A stretch of 64,000 nucleotides of DNA, from assembly GCA_045543555.1 (NCBI GenBank), contig JAZQMQ010000024.1, forward strand, positions 177,812-241,811. Reading direction: 5' to 3'. Below, piece by piece: positions 1 to 9,500 of this stretch. The position numbers were made by a program, and so were the translations under genes. This DNA comes from Colimorpha_A sp045543555. Its GTDB lineage: Bacteria > Bacillota > Clostridia > Oscillospirales > CAG-272. Numbering within the stretch: the first letter of the stretch is position 1; the number at the start of each line of letters is the position of its first letter. Under the pieces are notes generated by a model, which had not been told where the DNA came from, made no database searches, and saw only the letters and a list, made by a program, of their open reading frames with translations.

Positions 1-1034
1 GAACCCTCTTTGCTGTATTCGGGGTGATCGGCAGACAACGTCGGTATGCGGTGTGGACGCTTGAATTCTGCGGGGTTTTCCAAATGTGCGATAAGGCGGG
101 GCAGACGCTCCTCGGGTACGATGTCGGCAAGCAATGACCAGTACGCACCGATCGACTTGACGCCTGAAAGACCAGTGCGCCACAGATCGTAGTAAAATGC
201 GTCATCTTCACTCCAAAGCTTATCATTGATAAAGGCAGACAAATACTCGATCTCTTCAACAAGCCAAGTAGTATCTTGCTCGCACCCCAATATCTTGCCC
301 ATTTCTACAAGTACCTTGCCACTAATGACCATCTGAATGCAGGCGTCGAGCCAAACTCCGTGACCATGCGAAAAACCTTCATGGTACCCCGGCTGGACTC
401 GAGGCTGATTATCCATTCCGCACGCCCAGCCACACGACCAATAGCTTCCGTCACGCCAGGTGCGGTTAAGCTGTAACCACTTGTGATAGGCTAACAGTGG
501 GTAGAACACGCGCGAAAGACGTTCCTTGTCACCCGTAATTTGATAATACTCCCACTCACACCAAGGCATGATATTGGGACCTGTGGATGAAGGGTCATCG
601 CGTTGGAATTGCTCACCGGGTTCAGACTCACAAATTTCGCGACAAATAAATCCGTCCTTATGCTGATGAGAATACATATTGTCGAGTGTTTTTTGAAAAT
701 TGAACACCCGTGAGCCATATCTTCCGAACATCACAATAAAAGAAGAATCCCACATAAACAGATATCCGTTGAATGCAGTGTCAATGAAATTAGACACGAA
801 GCCTGCCTGCGCGTTGGGCTTGCGCAGATTACTAAAGGCAATCTCCCACACTTTGTCATAGCATGCAATCACATCATCGTGTCCATGCCATATTGGACGC
901 GGCAGCATATCCTTCGACTCTTCATAGACAGGCAGAGGTGCATCCTCGGCTTCCATTTGCAAATACGGATTTTTAGAAACGTACTTGTTAACCATGTAAG
1001 TCAGTGAATCGTTAACTAAAAAATGTTTACCCAT
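1..1034 (-). CDS. Partial GH63/MGH1-like glycoside hydrolase, N-terminal 344 residues
   Basis: The frame stays open from an ATG at 1034 to the left edge, so the C-terminal part lies outside the window. A ribosome binding site (AAGGAG, 1043-1048) sits 7-8 bases upstream of the start. The protein is rich in Trp and aromatic motifs such as MWDSSF, FGRYG, QHKDGFI, GPNIMPWCEWEYY, SCGWACGMDNQPR and GVKSIGAYW. These resemble the (alpha/alpha)6-barrel hydrolases of the GH63/GH37 type (mannosylglycerate hydrolase-like, trehalase-like). No signal peptide is visible, so it probably acts in the cytoplasm on short glycans. Family membership is inferred from motif appearance, and the substrate is unknown. 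The neighbouring alpha-galactosidase remnant fits a former oligosaccharide-utilisation locus. Confidence 0.75.
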   Translation of the reverse strand, partial: MGKHFLVNDSLTYMVNKYVSKNPYLQMEAEDAPLPVYEESKDMLPRPIWHGHDDVIACYDKVWEIAFSNLRKPNAQAGFVSNFIDTAFNGYLFMWDSSFIVMFGRYGSRVFNFQKTLDNMYSHQHKDGFICREICESEPGEQFQRDDPSSTGPNIMPWCEWEYYQITGDKERLSRVFYPLLAYHKWLQLNRTWRDGSYWSCGWACGMDNQPRVQPGYHEGFSHGHGVWLDACIQMVISGKVLVEMGKILGCEQDTTWLVEEIEYLSAFINDKLWSEDDAFYYDLWRTGLSGVKSIGAYWSLLADIVPEERLPRLIAHLENPAEFKRPHRIPTLSADHPEYSKEG

Positions 1035-1055
1035 AGTTTTTCTCCTTTATAATAA

Positions 1056-1087
1056 GGGTTGTAATATAACAGGGGTTGTAATATAAC
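1056..1087. repeat. Two direct copies of a 15-bp sequence, possible operator
   Basis: The 15-mer GGGTTGTAATATAAC occurs at 1056-1070 and 1073-1087, spaced 17 bp start to start. Each copy holds a partial dyad GTT-N7-AAC. They lie between the predicted start site and the ribosome binding site of the GH63-like gene, a usual place for a repressor. The operator role is inference. Confidence 0.45.
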
Positions 1088-1102
1088 CTAATCTGTAAAG
1101 AT

Positions 1103-1130
1103 ATTATATCACAAAAACAAAGAAAGTCAA
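1103..1130 (-). promoter_or_regulatory. Predicted promoter of the GH63-like gene
   Basis: Read on the minus strand there is TTGACT (1130-1125), a 16-base spacer and TATAAT (1108-1103). Transcription would start near 1096, placing the two direct repeats at 1056-1087 just downstream of the start site. Confidence 0.6.
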
Positions 1131-1211
1131 TAAAAATATGATTATTACTTTAGAGTAGCAATCATAACTGTTGAAATTATTATAAGATTATGACATAATG
1201 AACAACAATGA

Positions 1212-2183
1212 TACGCTTACGGTAAAAGCTCTCACGTCGAAATTGTTTAGGATAGCAAGCTTGTTAAGCGTATGTGTGATGGACTTTAAAACACACCATA
1301 TATGGTTATTGATGACGGTTGGCAGCCCAATCCTGTAGATGCATCTTGGGATAAAGGAAATGAGCGTTTTCCTGATATGAAGGGATTGGCTCAGGAAATG
1401 AAGGATATTGGTGTTCGCCCCGGCATTTGGATCAGATACTTAATTTACGGTGACGACGGACAGCGTAAGGTTGATACCTTTCCTGAGTAATGGTACAGCG
1501 AGAGAACTAAAAACGCTCTTGATCCTTCTCATCCTGAGGTCATTGAATACGTTAAAATTACAACAAAGCGTCTGATTGATTGGGGCTATACTCTCATTAA
1601 GCGCGATTATTCTACTATGGACATATTCGGTGTGTGGGGATTCCAAACAAACGGTCATCTTGCAAACGGTGATTGGGGATTCTATGACAAAACGAAGACC
1701 TCGGCTCAAATAATTAAGAACTTCTATAAAATAATCAAGGAATGCGCTCCGAATACAATTATTATAGGTTGTAATGTAATTGGTCATCTTTGTGCTGGTG
1801 TTTATGGATTTAACCGTACAGGAGATGATACAAGCGGATATGACTGGGGAATAACGAAAAAAATGGGAGTTAACACTCTCGCTTTCCGTATTGCTCAGAA
1901 CAACGCTTTCTTTGGAGATGATGCCGACTGTGTAGGCATACTTGGTACGATAGGTTGGAAATATAATTCTCAATGGCTTAAGCTTCTGTCGAGAACCGGC
2001 TCTGTATTGTTCGTTTCCAAGCCCGGAGTCTAAAATGAAACCGAAACAGCAAATCTTATGGAAGGTTTTAAGTATGGTTCATACCAAAATGACGAGCTGA
2101 TACCGATCGATTGGATGGAAACCATGACACCTTCCAAATATTTGATCAATGGAGAGTTAATCACATTTGATTGGGGCGAATAA
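1212..2183 (+). pseudogene. Decayed alpha-galactosidase-like (clan GH-D, GH36/GH27-type) gene with in-frame stops
   Basis: One reading frame carries clear glycosidase sequence from about 1212 to the TAA at 2181-2183: YMVIDDGWQ, then RFPDMKGLAQEM, GIWIRY, LDPSHPEV, LIKRDYST and RTGDDTSGYDWG. The aspartates in KRDYS and RTGDD match where clan GH-D enzymes keep their nucleophile and acid/base. The frame is broken by TAG 1248-1250, TAA 1287-1289, TAA 1488-1490 and TAA 2031-2033, with no frameshift between them. The N-terminal beta-sandwich of the family is missing. No ribosome binding site precedes the first ATG. It looks like a relic of a degraded galactoside-utilisation gene. Confidence 0.8.
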
Positions 2184-2225
2184 AATAGTAAAAACCAAGT
2201 CGTTCGACTTGGTTTTTACTATTTT
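2182..2225. terminator. Long perfect hairpin with T-rich flank, terminator
   Basis: A 21-bp perfect inverted repeat (2182-2202 and 2205-2225) has a TTCG-like loop and A/T-rich arms, so it can end transcription on either strand. It separates the alpha-galactosidase relic from the tRNA operon. Confidence 0.75.
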
Positions 2226-2248
2226 ATAGTCTTTGAGTAAATAAAAAA

Positions 2249-2270
2249 TCCTGCACATTAGTGCAGGATT
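2249..2270 (-). terminator. Terminator of the tRNA-Thr/tRNA-Tyr transcript
   Basis: Minus-strand hairpin AATCCTGCAC/GTGCAGGATT with a short loop, followed on that strand by a T-run. It abuts the 3' CCA end of tRNA-Tyr. Confidence 0.7.
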
Positions 2271-2354
2271 GGTGGGAGCGGGTGGATTCGGACCACCGAA
2301 GTCACTGACAACAGATTTACAGTCTGCCCCCTTTGGCCGCTCGGGAACGCTCCC
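2270..2354 (-). tRNA. tRNA-Tyr (anticodon GUA)
   Basis: The minus strand folds into an 85-nt cloverleaf with acceptor arms GGGAGCG/CGCTCCC (2348-2354 and 2274-2280 on the plus strand). The anticodon loop CTGTAAA gives GTA. There is a long variable arm, as expected for bacterial tRNA-Tyr, and an encoded CCA (2270-2272). It follows tRNA-Thr by 4 bases in one transcript. Confidence 0.95.
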
Positions 2355-2358
2355 ATAT

Positions 2359-2433
2359 TGGAGCTGGTGATCGGAGTCGAACCAACAACCTGCTGATTAC
2401 AAATCAGCTGCTCTGCCATTGAGCCACACCAGC
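2359..2433 (-). tRNA. tRNA-Thr (anticodon UGU)
   Basis: The minus strand gives a 75-nt cloverleaf with acceptor arms GCTGGTG/CACCAGC. The anticodon loop TTTGTAA gives TGT. The T-arm contains GGTTCGA, and CCA is encoded (2359-2361). It is first in the two-tRNA transcript. Confidence 0.95.
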
Positions 2434-2469
2434 ATATCGTAGTTACTCGATTACCTCGCAACGTTTGAT

Positions 2470-2498
2470 ATTATATCACAAGACATTCGCTTTGTCAA
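2470..2498 (-). promoter_or_regulatory. Promoter of the tRNA operon
   Basis: Minus-strand consensus TTGACA (2498-2493), 17-base spacer, TATAAT (2475-2470), 36 bases upstream of tRNA-Thr. Both hexamers are perfect, as expected for stable RNA genes. Confidence 0.85.
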
Positions 2499-2589
2499 TA
2501 CTAATTTTAAAAAATTTTAAGTTTTTTTATTGTAATATAGTGACATGAAATGTTATATAAATATACTATCAATTTCTTTGGGAGGAATT

Positions 2590-3087
2590 ATGTTTATATA
2601 TTCTGTAAAAGCCAGCACGCTTAAGATCGCAGCTGTTATGGTTGTATGTGTTATTGCTCTTGTATTCTTGCTGAATTCAATTCCAACTTACGATCCGAAT
2701 GCTTCGTCTCTGAAATACACTGATGTTAGTTCGTATAATTTCACGAAAATTAAAACTAATGAGGATAGAATAGACTTTCTTTCACAATTCGGTTGGACTG
2801 TAGACGCTATGCCCATTGAAGAGGTTAATGTGACGATACCTAATGAATTCGACAAGGTGTATGTTGGATATAATGATCTTCAAAGGCAACAGGGACTTGA
2901 CCTTTCGAAATATAAAAACAAAGACATTAAGAGATATACGTACAAGGTAACAAACTACCCCGATTACGAAGGTATGGTATATGCTAACATACTCGTATAT
3001 CGGGGTAGGGTGATCGGCGGAGACATATGCAGTGCCGACGTGAACGGGTTTGTTACATCTTTTGACGGAAAGAGCAAGCTTCCTTAA
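2590..3087 (+). CDS. DUF4830 domain protein, membrane-anchored
   Basis: A 165-residue protein. I chose the ATG at 2590 because GGGAGG lies 5 bases upstream; the in-frame ATG 45 bases earlier has no such site. One membrane segment spans residues about 8-30 (LKIAAVMVVCVIALVFLL). The rest should face outward. The C-terminal part (SQFGWTV, VTIPNEFDKVY, YNDLQRQQGLDLSKY, RYTYKVTNYP, VYRGRVIGGDIC) matches what I know of DUF4830, a clostridial family of unknown function. Its stop codon overlaps the stop of addA, which converges from the other strand. No function can be assigned. Confidence 0.75.
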   Translation: MFIYSVKASTLKIAAVMVVCVIALVFLLNSIPTYDPNASSLKYTDVSSYNFTKIKTNEDRIDFLSQFGWTVDAMPIEEVNVTIPNEFDKVYVGYNDLQRQQGLDLSKYKNKDIKRYTYKVTNYPDYEGMVYANILVYRGRVIGGDICSADVNGFVTSFDGKSKLP

Positions 3088-6000
3088 AGAGTAAGTAACT
3101 TATTTTTCGGTATATCGATCTCTTTTCCGAGGGAGAATGAGTATAAAACAACTCTGTCAACGCATTTTCCCGTAATGATTTTAGCTGCTGCTGCGTAATA
3201 TGATAATTGCTGAAAATGGCGTTCAATTATCATTTCTTCAGCTTCCTTTTCAGATAGCTCCTTTGGTATAAAATCTGTCTTATAATCAAGAACGGTAAGC
3301 AAATCGTTGTTGTCGGTGTAAAGACAGTCTATAATACCTTGAACAAATACAGATTCACCGCTTAGTTCAGAATTTTTTTGTTCATTTTCAGTGAAATCTG
3401 CGGCGTTCAGTCGCACGTTGAATCTTAATTCTCTCTTGACATCCTTTGCAAGACGAAGATTATTGAAGGTTTGTGACTTTAAGAATCCCGAAATTGCTCG
3501 TCTGCTTATAAGAGATGCTGTATTTAAGTCGATATAAGCGCAGTCAGTTAAGCGCTTGATCTCGTTTTCAATACCATTACTTATAAGATTTTCAAATGAA
3601 CAGAACTGCATGAACAGATGAGTAGCCGTCCCGATATCACTTCCTTTTCTGTCCTCATTCTTTATAAATGCAGGTTTTTTGATAACCGCATTGGTTACTG
3701 TGTTCATATCAACAGCTTCATCATATTCATCGAGAATTGAGGGGTATAGCCTTGAAACAGAAAGCTTTGCGGGAATCTTACAAGCCTCCTTATGAGGATA
3801 AACAAACTCAAATCTTGTCCTGAACTCGTCTGCTAACGCTAAAACTTCATCGTTTTTATAATCAGGAATAATTTGTGATGAATTTTCAGAATTTGTGTTA
3901 AAATCACAAGATTCGGGAACGTCATTCGCGGAAAGCAACGTTACAGGCACTGTTTTATTTGACATTATTATCCACTTGATTTCGGAAGGCGATCGGGAGA
4001 ATACATAACCGCTTGCATCGTTAATGTATCTGCTGCTTAACTGCATTTTTTTGATTGCTTCGTCACCTTTGATGTTAGCGGTGATGATCAGTTTTGACCT
4101 TGCTCTTGTTAGTGCAACGTAAAGAACACGTATTTCTTCGTCATCACGCTCTTCGTCGATGTCGATGCATGATATTTTTCTGAAAATCGTATCGTATGAT
4201 GCAAGTCCGCTGCTATCAGTAAGCTTCAATGATGCACCAAGTCGCTGTGTCATAAGTATGGCATTGGATTTTTCCTTTGAGGAGAAAAGATGCTCGGTAC
4301 CGCACAATAATACAGTTTCAAATTCGAGACCTTTTGATTTATGCACAGACATAATTTTGACAACGTCATCATCTAACTCCTTAGGAGAGGGAAGAGATCC
4401 GCCTGACTCGATCATGTCGTTTATGTATCTGATAAAATTGTATAAGCCTTTAAAGGTTCCGTTTTCAAAATTTCTTGCATAATTGTAAAGAGCCATAAGG
4501 TTCTTTTTTCCGTTGCCGTTATCTGATGCGGTTATAAGAAGACCGCTGTCATTTAGAATATGCCATATAAGCTTGTCAACAGGCTCGTTCATCATTGAAC
4601 GGTATTCTTTCAGCTTTTGTAAGAAGAACTGTCCTTTTTTGAAATCGTTTGCTTCAACGTATGCGCATAAAGATTCGTACAGTGAAGATCCTTTGTGTGC
4701 TTTTCTTATCTTGGCAAGTTCGCTTAACGTAAAATTGTAAACAGGGCTTTTTAAAGCGCCCGTAAGATATATGTCCTTGCTTGGATTGTCGATTGTCTGA
4801 AGAATACACATTAAGAGAATAACGTCGGGATTAACGAAAAGATCGGGAGTCTCGGCGTTTTTTGCTTTAATTCCGAGCTTCGCAAGTTCCTTTTCGTAAT
4901 CGTCAAAATTTGTTTTTGTTCGCATTAATATTGCTATATCCGAAGGACGAACACCGCGCTCTATTTCTGCCTTGATTCTTTGTGCTACGTATCTTGCTTG
5001 AGCTCCTTTTTTATCAGGCTCGGCAATTGATTCATCTATACCGATAATTTCAACGGGTAAATCTCCGCTTTTGTTTTTTCCAAAGACAAGATCGTCCGTT
5101 TTTTTATATTCAAACGTTTTTCCGTAAGAGGAAAATAGCTTGGATGAAATCTCGTTTGCACACTTAATTATCGGAGAATCACATCGGAAGTTAGCGTTAA
5201 GATCAATAGTGCATATTTGATCATCATTACGGTAGTCAGCAAATATTTTAGGCTGTGAGCCTCTGAATCCATAGATGCACTGCTTGATATCTCCAACCAT
5301 AAATCTTTCGGTGTTTTTCGAAATCGCGCTGAAAATATCGTCTTGAAGCTTGTTTACGTCCTGGTATTCATCGATGCAGACAACGTCATACTCATTTCCA
5401 AGCTTTATTGCGAGCTCTGTGGATTTACCTTCCTTATCAATTAGCAAGGAATATGCCATATGCATGAAGTCTGAAAAATCAATTATTCCTCTAGATTTTT
5501 TCTCTTTGGAATATTTATTGTCGAATGCTTTGATAAATGAATACAGGTTTGAAATCGCTTTTTTACTTAATTTAGCCGTGTCTTTAATGGTTTGTGCGGA
5601 AGAAACAAAAAATTCGTTATAGTAATATTCGGTTGCGTCTCTGAATTCTTTGCGAACGTCCTTATAGAACAGGAACTCATTATCCTGAAGATCCTTGCTT
5701 ACTCCTCCTCCGCCGGATTCCTTGAATATGCCGCTTTTAAGCGTGCTTGACACCTCGTCTATGTTTCTGTCTTCAACTAATTTGATAATTGTACGGCAGA
5801 GGTTATATGATGATTCAAATTTTGACAGATAAGCCTTTTGGAAAGGACCGTTGTCAGTAAATGCTTCGCAAGCATCCATCAGTACACTTTCATAAAACGT
5901 AAATTCACGTTTCATCTTTGAAAAAAGTGTATCAGCCCAAATTGAAGTCTCAAAAGAATTTTCGGCATTGTCGTAGAGCATGAGACTGTGATTGAGAAAC

Positions 6001-6584
6001 TCAATACCGTCGGGATACTCAAGGAGCTTGTCATAAATACTTAGCAATATTTCCGAAAGCGAAGAATCATGAAGAGTTATAAAGTTATCGGCAAATGACA
6101 CGAAATCATCAATATCGTCATAGCCGGGCAGAGAAGAATAGTACGCGTCAATTATAAACTCAGCAACTTGTTTCTTTAACAGAGACGATTGTATCGGATC
6201 TGATACTCTTATGTTGGGAGACAGAGCGAGAGTTGCATAATTCTTTTTTATGAGATTGAGACAAAATCCGTGAATCGTGGTAATCGTTGCGCTCGACAGA
6301 AGAAGATATTGCCGCCGCAATCTTTTGTCTGAAGGATCATGAGCAATGGCTTTAGAAAGGGCATCTCTTATCTTATTTTTGAGCTGATTTGCCGCTTCTT
6401 CCGTAAAGGTCACTAACAGCATTTTGTTTACATCGAGAGGATCATCTTTGTCTGTTATACGCCTAAGCAATCTTTCGATCAATACCGCTGTTTTTCCTGA
6501 TCCTGCAGCTGCAGATACAAGAATGTCTTTTTCTCTTGTTATAATAGCTTCTTCCTGTTCGGGAGTCCAGTTAATTTCAGCCAT
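3084..6584 (-). CDS. addA: ATP-dependent helicase/nuclease subunit A (AddA)
   Basis: A 1166-residue UvrD-type helicase with a C-terminal PD-(D/E)XK nuclease. With AddB it resects double-strand breaks to give a 3' tail for RecA. Walker A (AAAGSGKT) is at residues about 25-32, the DEYQD helicase motif II near 405, motif V (VHKSKGLEF) near 745, motif VI (VALTRARSKL) near 830 and the nuclease DYKTD near 1098. Length is typical for AddA (about 1150-1250). A TATC-TTCTCC ribosome binding site on the minus strand precedes the start at 6584. It follows addB by 15 bases, so the two are co-transcribed. The stop overlaps that of the convergent DUF4830 gene. Confidence 0.97.
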   Translation of the reverse strand: MAEINWTPEQEEAIITREKDILVSAAAGSGKTAVLIERLLRRITDKDDPLDVNKMLLVTFTEEAANQLKNKIRDALSKAIAHDPSDKRLRRQYLLLSSATITTIHGFCLNLIKKNYATLALSPNIRVSDPIQSSLLKKQVAEFIIDAYYSSLPGYDDIDDFVSFADNFITLHDSSLSEILLSIYDKLLEYPDGIEFLNHSLMLYDNAENSFETSIWADTLFSKMKREFTFYESVLMDACEAFTDNGPFQKAYLSKFESSYNLCRTIIKLVEDRNIDEVSSTLKSGIFKESGGGGVSKDLQDNEFLFYKDVRKEFRDATEYYYNEFFVSSAQTIKDTAKLSKKAISNLYSFIKAFDNKYSKEKKSRGIIDFSDFMHMAYSLLIDKEGKSTELAIKLGNEYDVVCIDEYQDVNKLQDDIFSAISKNTERFMVGDIKQCIYGFRGSQPKIFADYRNDDQICTIDLNANFRCDSPIIKCANEISSKLFSSYGKTFEYKKTDDLVFGKNKSGDLPVEIIGIDESIAEPDKKGAQARYVAQRIKAEIERGVRPSDIAILMRTKTNFDDYEKELAKLGIKAKNAETPDLFVNPDVILLMCILQTIDNPSKDIYLTGALKSPVYNFTLSELAKIRKAHKGSSLYESLCAYVEANDFKKGQFFLQKLKEYRSMMNEPVDKLIWHILNDSGLLITASDNGNGKKNLMALYNYARNFENGTFKGLYNFIRYINDMIESGGSLPSPKELDDDVVKIMSVHKSKGLEFETVLLCGTEHLFSSKEKSNAILMTQRLGASLKLTDSSGLASYDTIFRKISCIDIDEERDDEEIRVLYVALTRARSKLIITANIKGDEAIKKMQLSSRYINDASGYVFSRSPSEIKWIIMSNKTVPVTLLSANDVPESCDFNTNSENSSQIIPDYKNDEVLALADEFRTRFEFVYPHKEACKIPAKLSVSRLYPSILDEYDEAVDMNTVTNAVIKKPAFIKNEDRKGSDIGTATHLFMQFCSFENLISNGIENEIKRLTDCAYIDLNTASLISRRAISGFLKSQTFNNLRLAKDVKRELRFNVRLNAADFTENEQKNSELSGESVFVQGIIDCLYTDNNDLLTVLDYKTDFIPKELSEKEAEEMIIERHFQQLSYYAAAAKIITGKCVDRVVLYSFSLGKEIDIPKNKLLTL

Positions 6585-6599
6585 ATATCTTCTCCTTTC

Positions 6600-9500
6600 T
6601 TAGAATTTCTTGGTTTTAAATGCTTCGGGATTGCGACAAATTACTCTATGAGGGCAGTATTTACATCCGTCGTGCTTTGAATCCTTTATGGGATTGCAGT
6701 CTGCTTTTCCCACTTTAATTTCATAAGCAAGAGAGGACACGGTCTCCATGACAGAGTTCATAAGTGAACCCATTTCCTCAAGAGTGTGGAGCGAATTCAT
6801 TGATGACTTTGCTATTGAACCGTCCTTATTGAGCTTTATTGGAATATACTTGTTTTCAAGCTTTTTTTCCATAGAACGCAGTATTTCTTCATCATTGAGA
6901 AGCAAACCGTTTCTTGTTAGCTTTTCTGCTGCGGTTTTATATACTGTTTCAGCGTCGGTGTGAGGCACTGAGCTAATTTGAGGAACTACTGCCTTGAAGT
7001 ATAGAACGCCGGCAGGATACACGTTACCTTCGCACCCAACAGCACGCTTAAATGACCCTGTACGGTCTTTCCATATTGAAAAGAGATACAGAAGCATCTG
7101 CAGATTTAACCCCATAGCAATATCGCTTAGTGAAAATTCTTTTGTGCCTGTCTTGTAATCGACTACTCTGACGTAGACGTCGTTATCTTTTTTACAAATA
7201 TCAACTCTGTCAACAGAGCCGACGATCGTTGCATAGTTGCCGTCCGGAAGGGGGAATTTCAGTGAGGCAACAGAATCGTCTGATCCTTCAGGATCTATCT
7301 GATATTCGAAAAATCTTGGCGAAAATTCACTCTGTTCAAATTCATTCAAGAGGTTACGTATCAGTATCAACAAGGTCTTTTTAAGTCTTGAAAACAGCTG
7401 GAGCGATCTGTTTGATATCGTCTCGAGTTTGTTTGAACCGTATATTGATCTCAAATAATCGTTCAGTATGTCTTCGATCATATCAGACAGTTCTGTGTTT
7501 GAGCGTTTTGCAATTGTTTTGCAGTCGGTATATTTTACGAAGAATTTTTCGAGTACCCTGTGAATTAGATTACCTGTGTCTCTTGGTGAAAATGTGACTT
7601 GATTTTGATCTTTTAATGAGAGTGTGTATTTACATTGATAATTAAATGAGCAGAGAACAAAAGTATCAAGCTTTGATTGCGATAGCACCATGTTTTTGGG
7701 GAAGAGATCTTTAATTATGTCTTCACTCAAATTTTCGGATTCGGGTGCTATCATCGGTTCTGTCGCATCGGATAAATAGCGTTCGATTTCACTGTCTGAA
7801 GAAAGAGCAACCCTGATCGCTTCACCTTCAAGAGAACCTTCCAATTTGCTTAAATGTTCAAGCGCATTTGTTTTTGACTGTATTCTGTCATTTGCCGATA
7901 TGGAATCTTCGCTTAGTAGTGAATCAGGGAAGAGATGAACAACTCTGTTGAAGGCTACAGAAGGTCTTAAAACGGTTCCGTCGAGACTGTTTTTTGCGCA
8001 GGTGACTGTTAACGTTTCTGAAGGGATTGATGCTGATCTGTAGAAATAAAACAGTTCATTATAAATATCTGCTGATGAAGAAGGAGAAAGATTGATTCCG
8101 CATGTTTCAAGATATGCCTTGTCATTGTCTGAGAAAAACGAGTCCTCAGTAATTTTAGCCGGGAAGGAATCCTCATTTAAGCCGACGATATAGGCGTGTT
8201 TAATATCCGAGACTCGCAGCTGTCCTGCCGAACCAACTGTAATTTCATCAATAAGTGAGGGGAGTGTTCCGAAATTGTTTTCATTAGCAACGATCGTGAA
8301 CAAAGCCGCAAACAGCTTGACACCCATTTTCTTTTCGGGAATAGTATTTACCATGGTATCAAGCGAATCGCAGAAACAATTATATACTCTTATCTCGTCA
8401 TCGTTTTTGGTGTTTTCAAGAATTTCAGGAACGCCTATTTCTACAGTAAATTCATATAAAGCTGTACAAATATCTTTAACGGTCATATCTCCGTCAAGAG
8501 ACTCGTGAAGCTTCTTGAGGGGAAGCACGACCTTATTTCTGATTTGATTTACTTCTTCAAGATAAGCTCGGTCGTTTTCGGTCATGGTATCTGAATAACC
8601 CGATGGATTCATATACCATATTTCATCGGATGTCCAGCCTGAGCCGCTTATGTTCCAAGTGAATACATAATTTTGGAGCTTGTACTGTTCATCATCAGAT
8701 ATGCCGCTGAATCCTGTTTTAAGATAGACCATCACGTCATCAAGATTCCAATTGCCGTGCTTTATCTGAAGTGCTGATGTTATCATTTTGAATATTGTCT
8801 TTTCGGACAAAATTGCCTTATCAAAAACTCTGTGAGGAAGATTTAGCTTGTCGAATACAGCATCAACGATTCCCCTGTATGAGTCGACGCGTCTTGCTAT
8901 TACTGCAAAATCGCGGTATCTTGCGCCTTCTCTGATTTTTTTCTGAATGTCTGATGCGATAAATTCGGCTTCTCTGTAATTATCAGAGCATACGACTGCT
9001 TTTATGCCATTATGATATTCGGACATTCTCAGGCTTTCGTTATAAGACCAAAGATTGTCTGATAAGTACTCAAGCTCGGAATTTCTAACTCCGTAAAGAG
9101 GGGGAAGTTTTGTGATTTTAGCTTCGTTATTTGAAATTCGCAGAATATCCTTTAACGTCTTGCCCACATTTTCAAAACAATACGTTTTGTTTTCATCATC
9201 AGCTGTTAAGGTGATGGTACAGTGTTGAGAATCCTTAATAATGTGCCGAATAATGTTGTATTGTTGAGGTGTAAAACCGTCAAATGAATCGATATAAACG
9301 CTATAATCAGAGAAAAAATGATTGTTGATCAGAATATTATCAAGCTTTGTAATGTTGTCTGACGGGTCGATGCCCATTGTGCATAGCTTTGAATTATAGC
9401 TTGTGAGAATAAGAGAAATATCTGTGAGTTTATTCGCAAACAGAGGATCATCTTCAATTAGGTCCTCAGACGCAGACGACAGTGCTTCTGCTGTTACGCC

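Noticed and set aside
1212..2183. In-frame TAG and TAA codons read as sense codons (alternative code)
   Set aside because: All other genes here use TAA, TAG and TGA as true stops and end cleanly, so a decayed gene is far simpler.
2270..2433. tRNA genes as an attachment site for an integrated element
   Set aside because: No integrase, duplicated tRNA 3' end or element boundary was found nearby.
2258..2461. A 67-codon ORF across the tRNA genes
   Set aside because: It lies within two complete tRNAs and their spacer, with no ribosome binding site.
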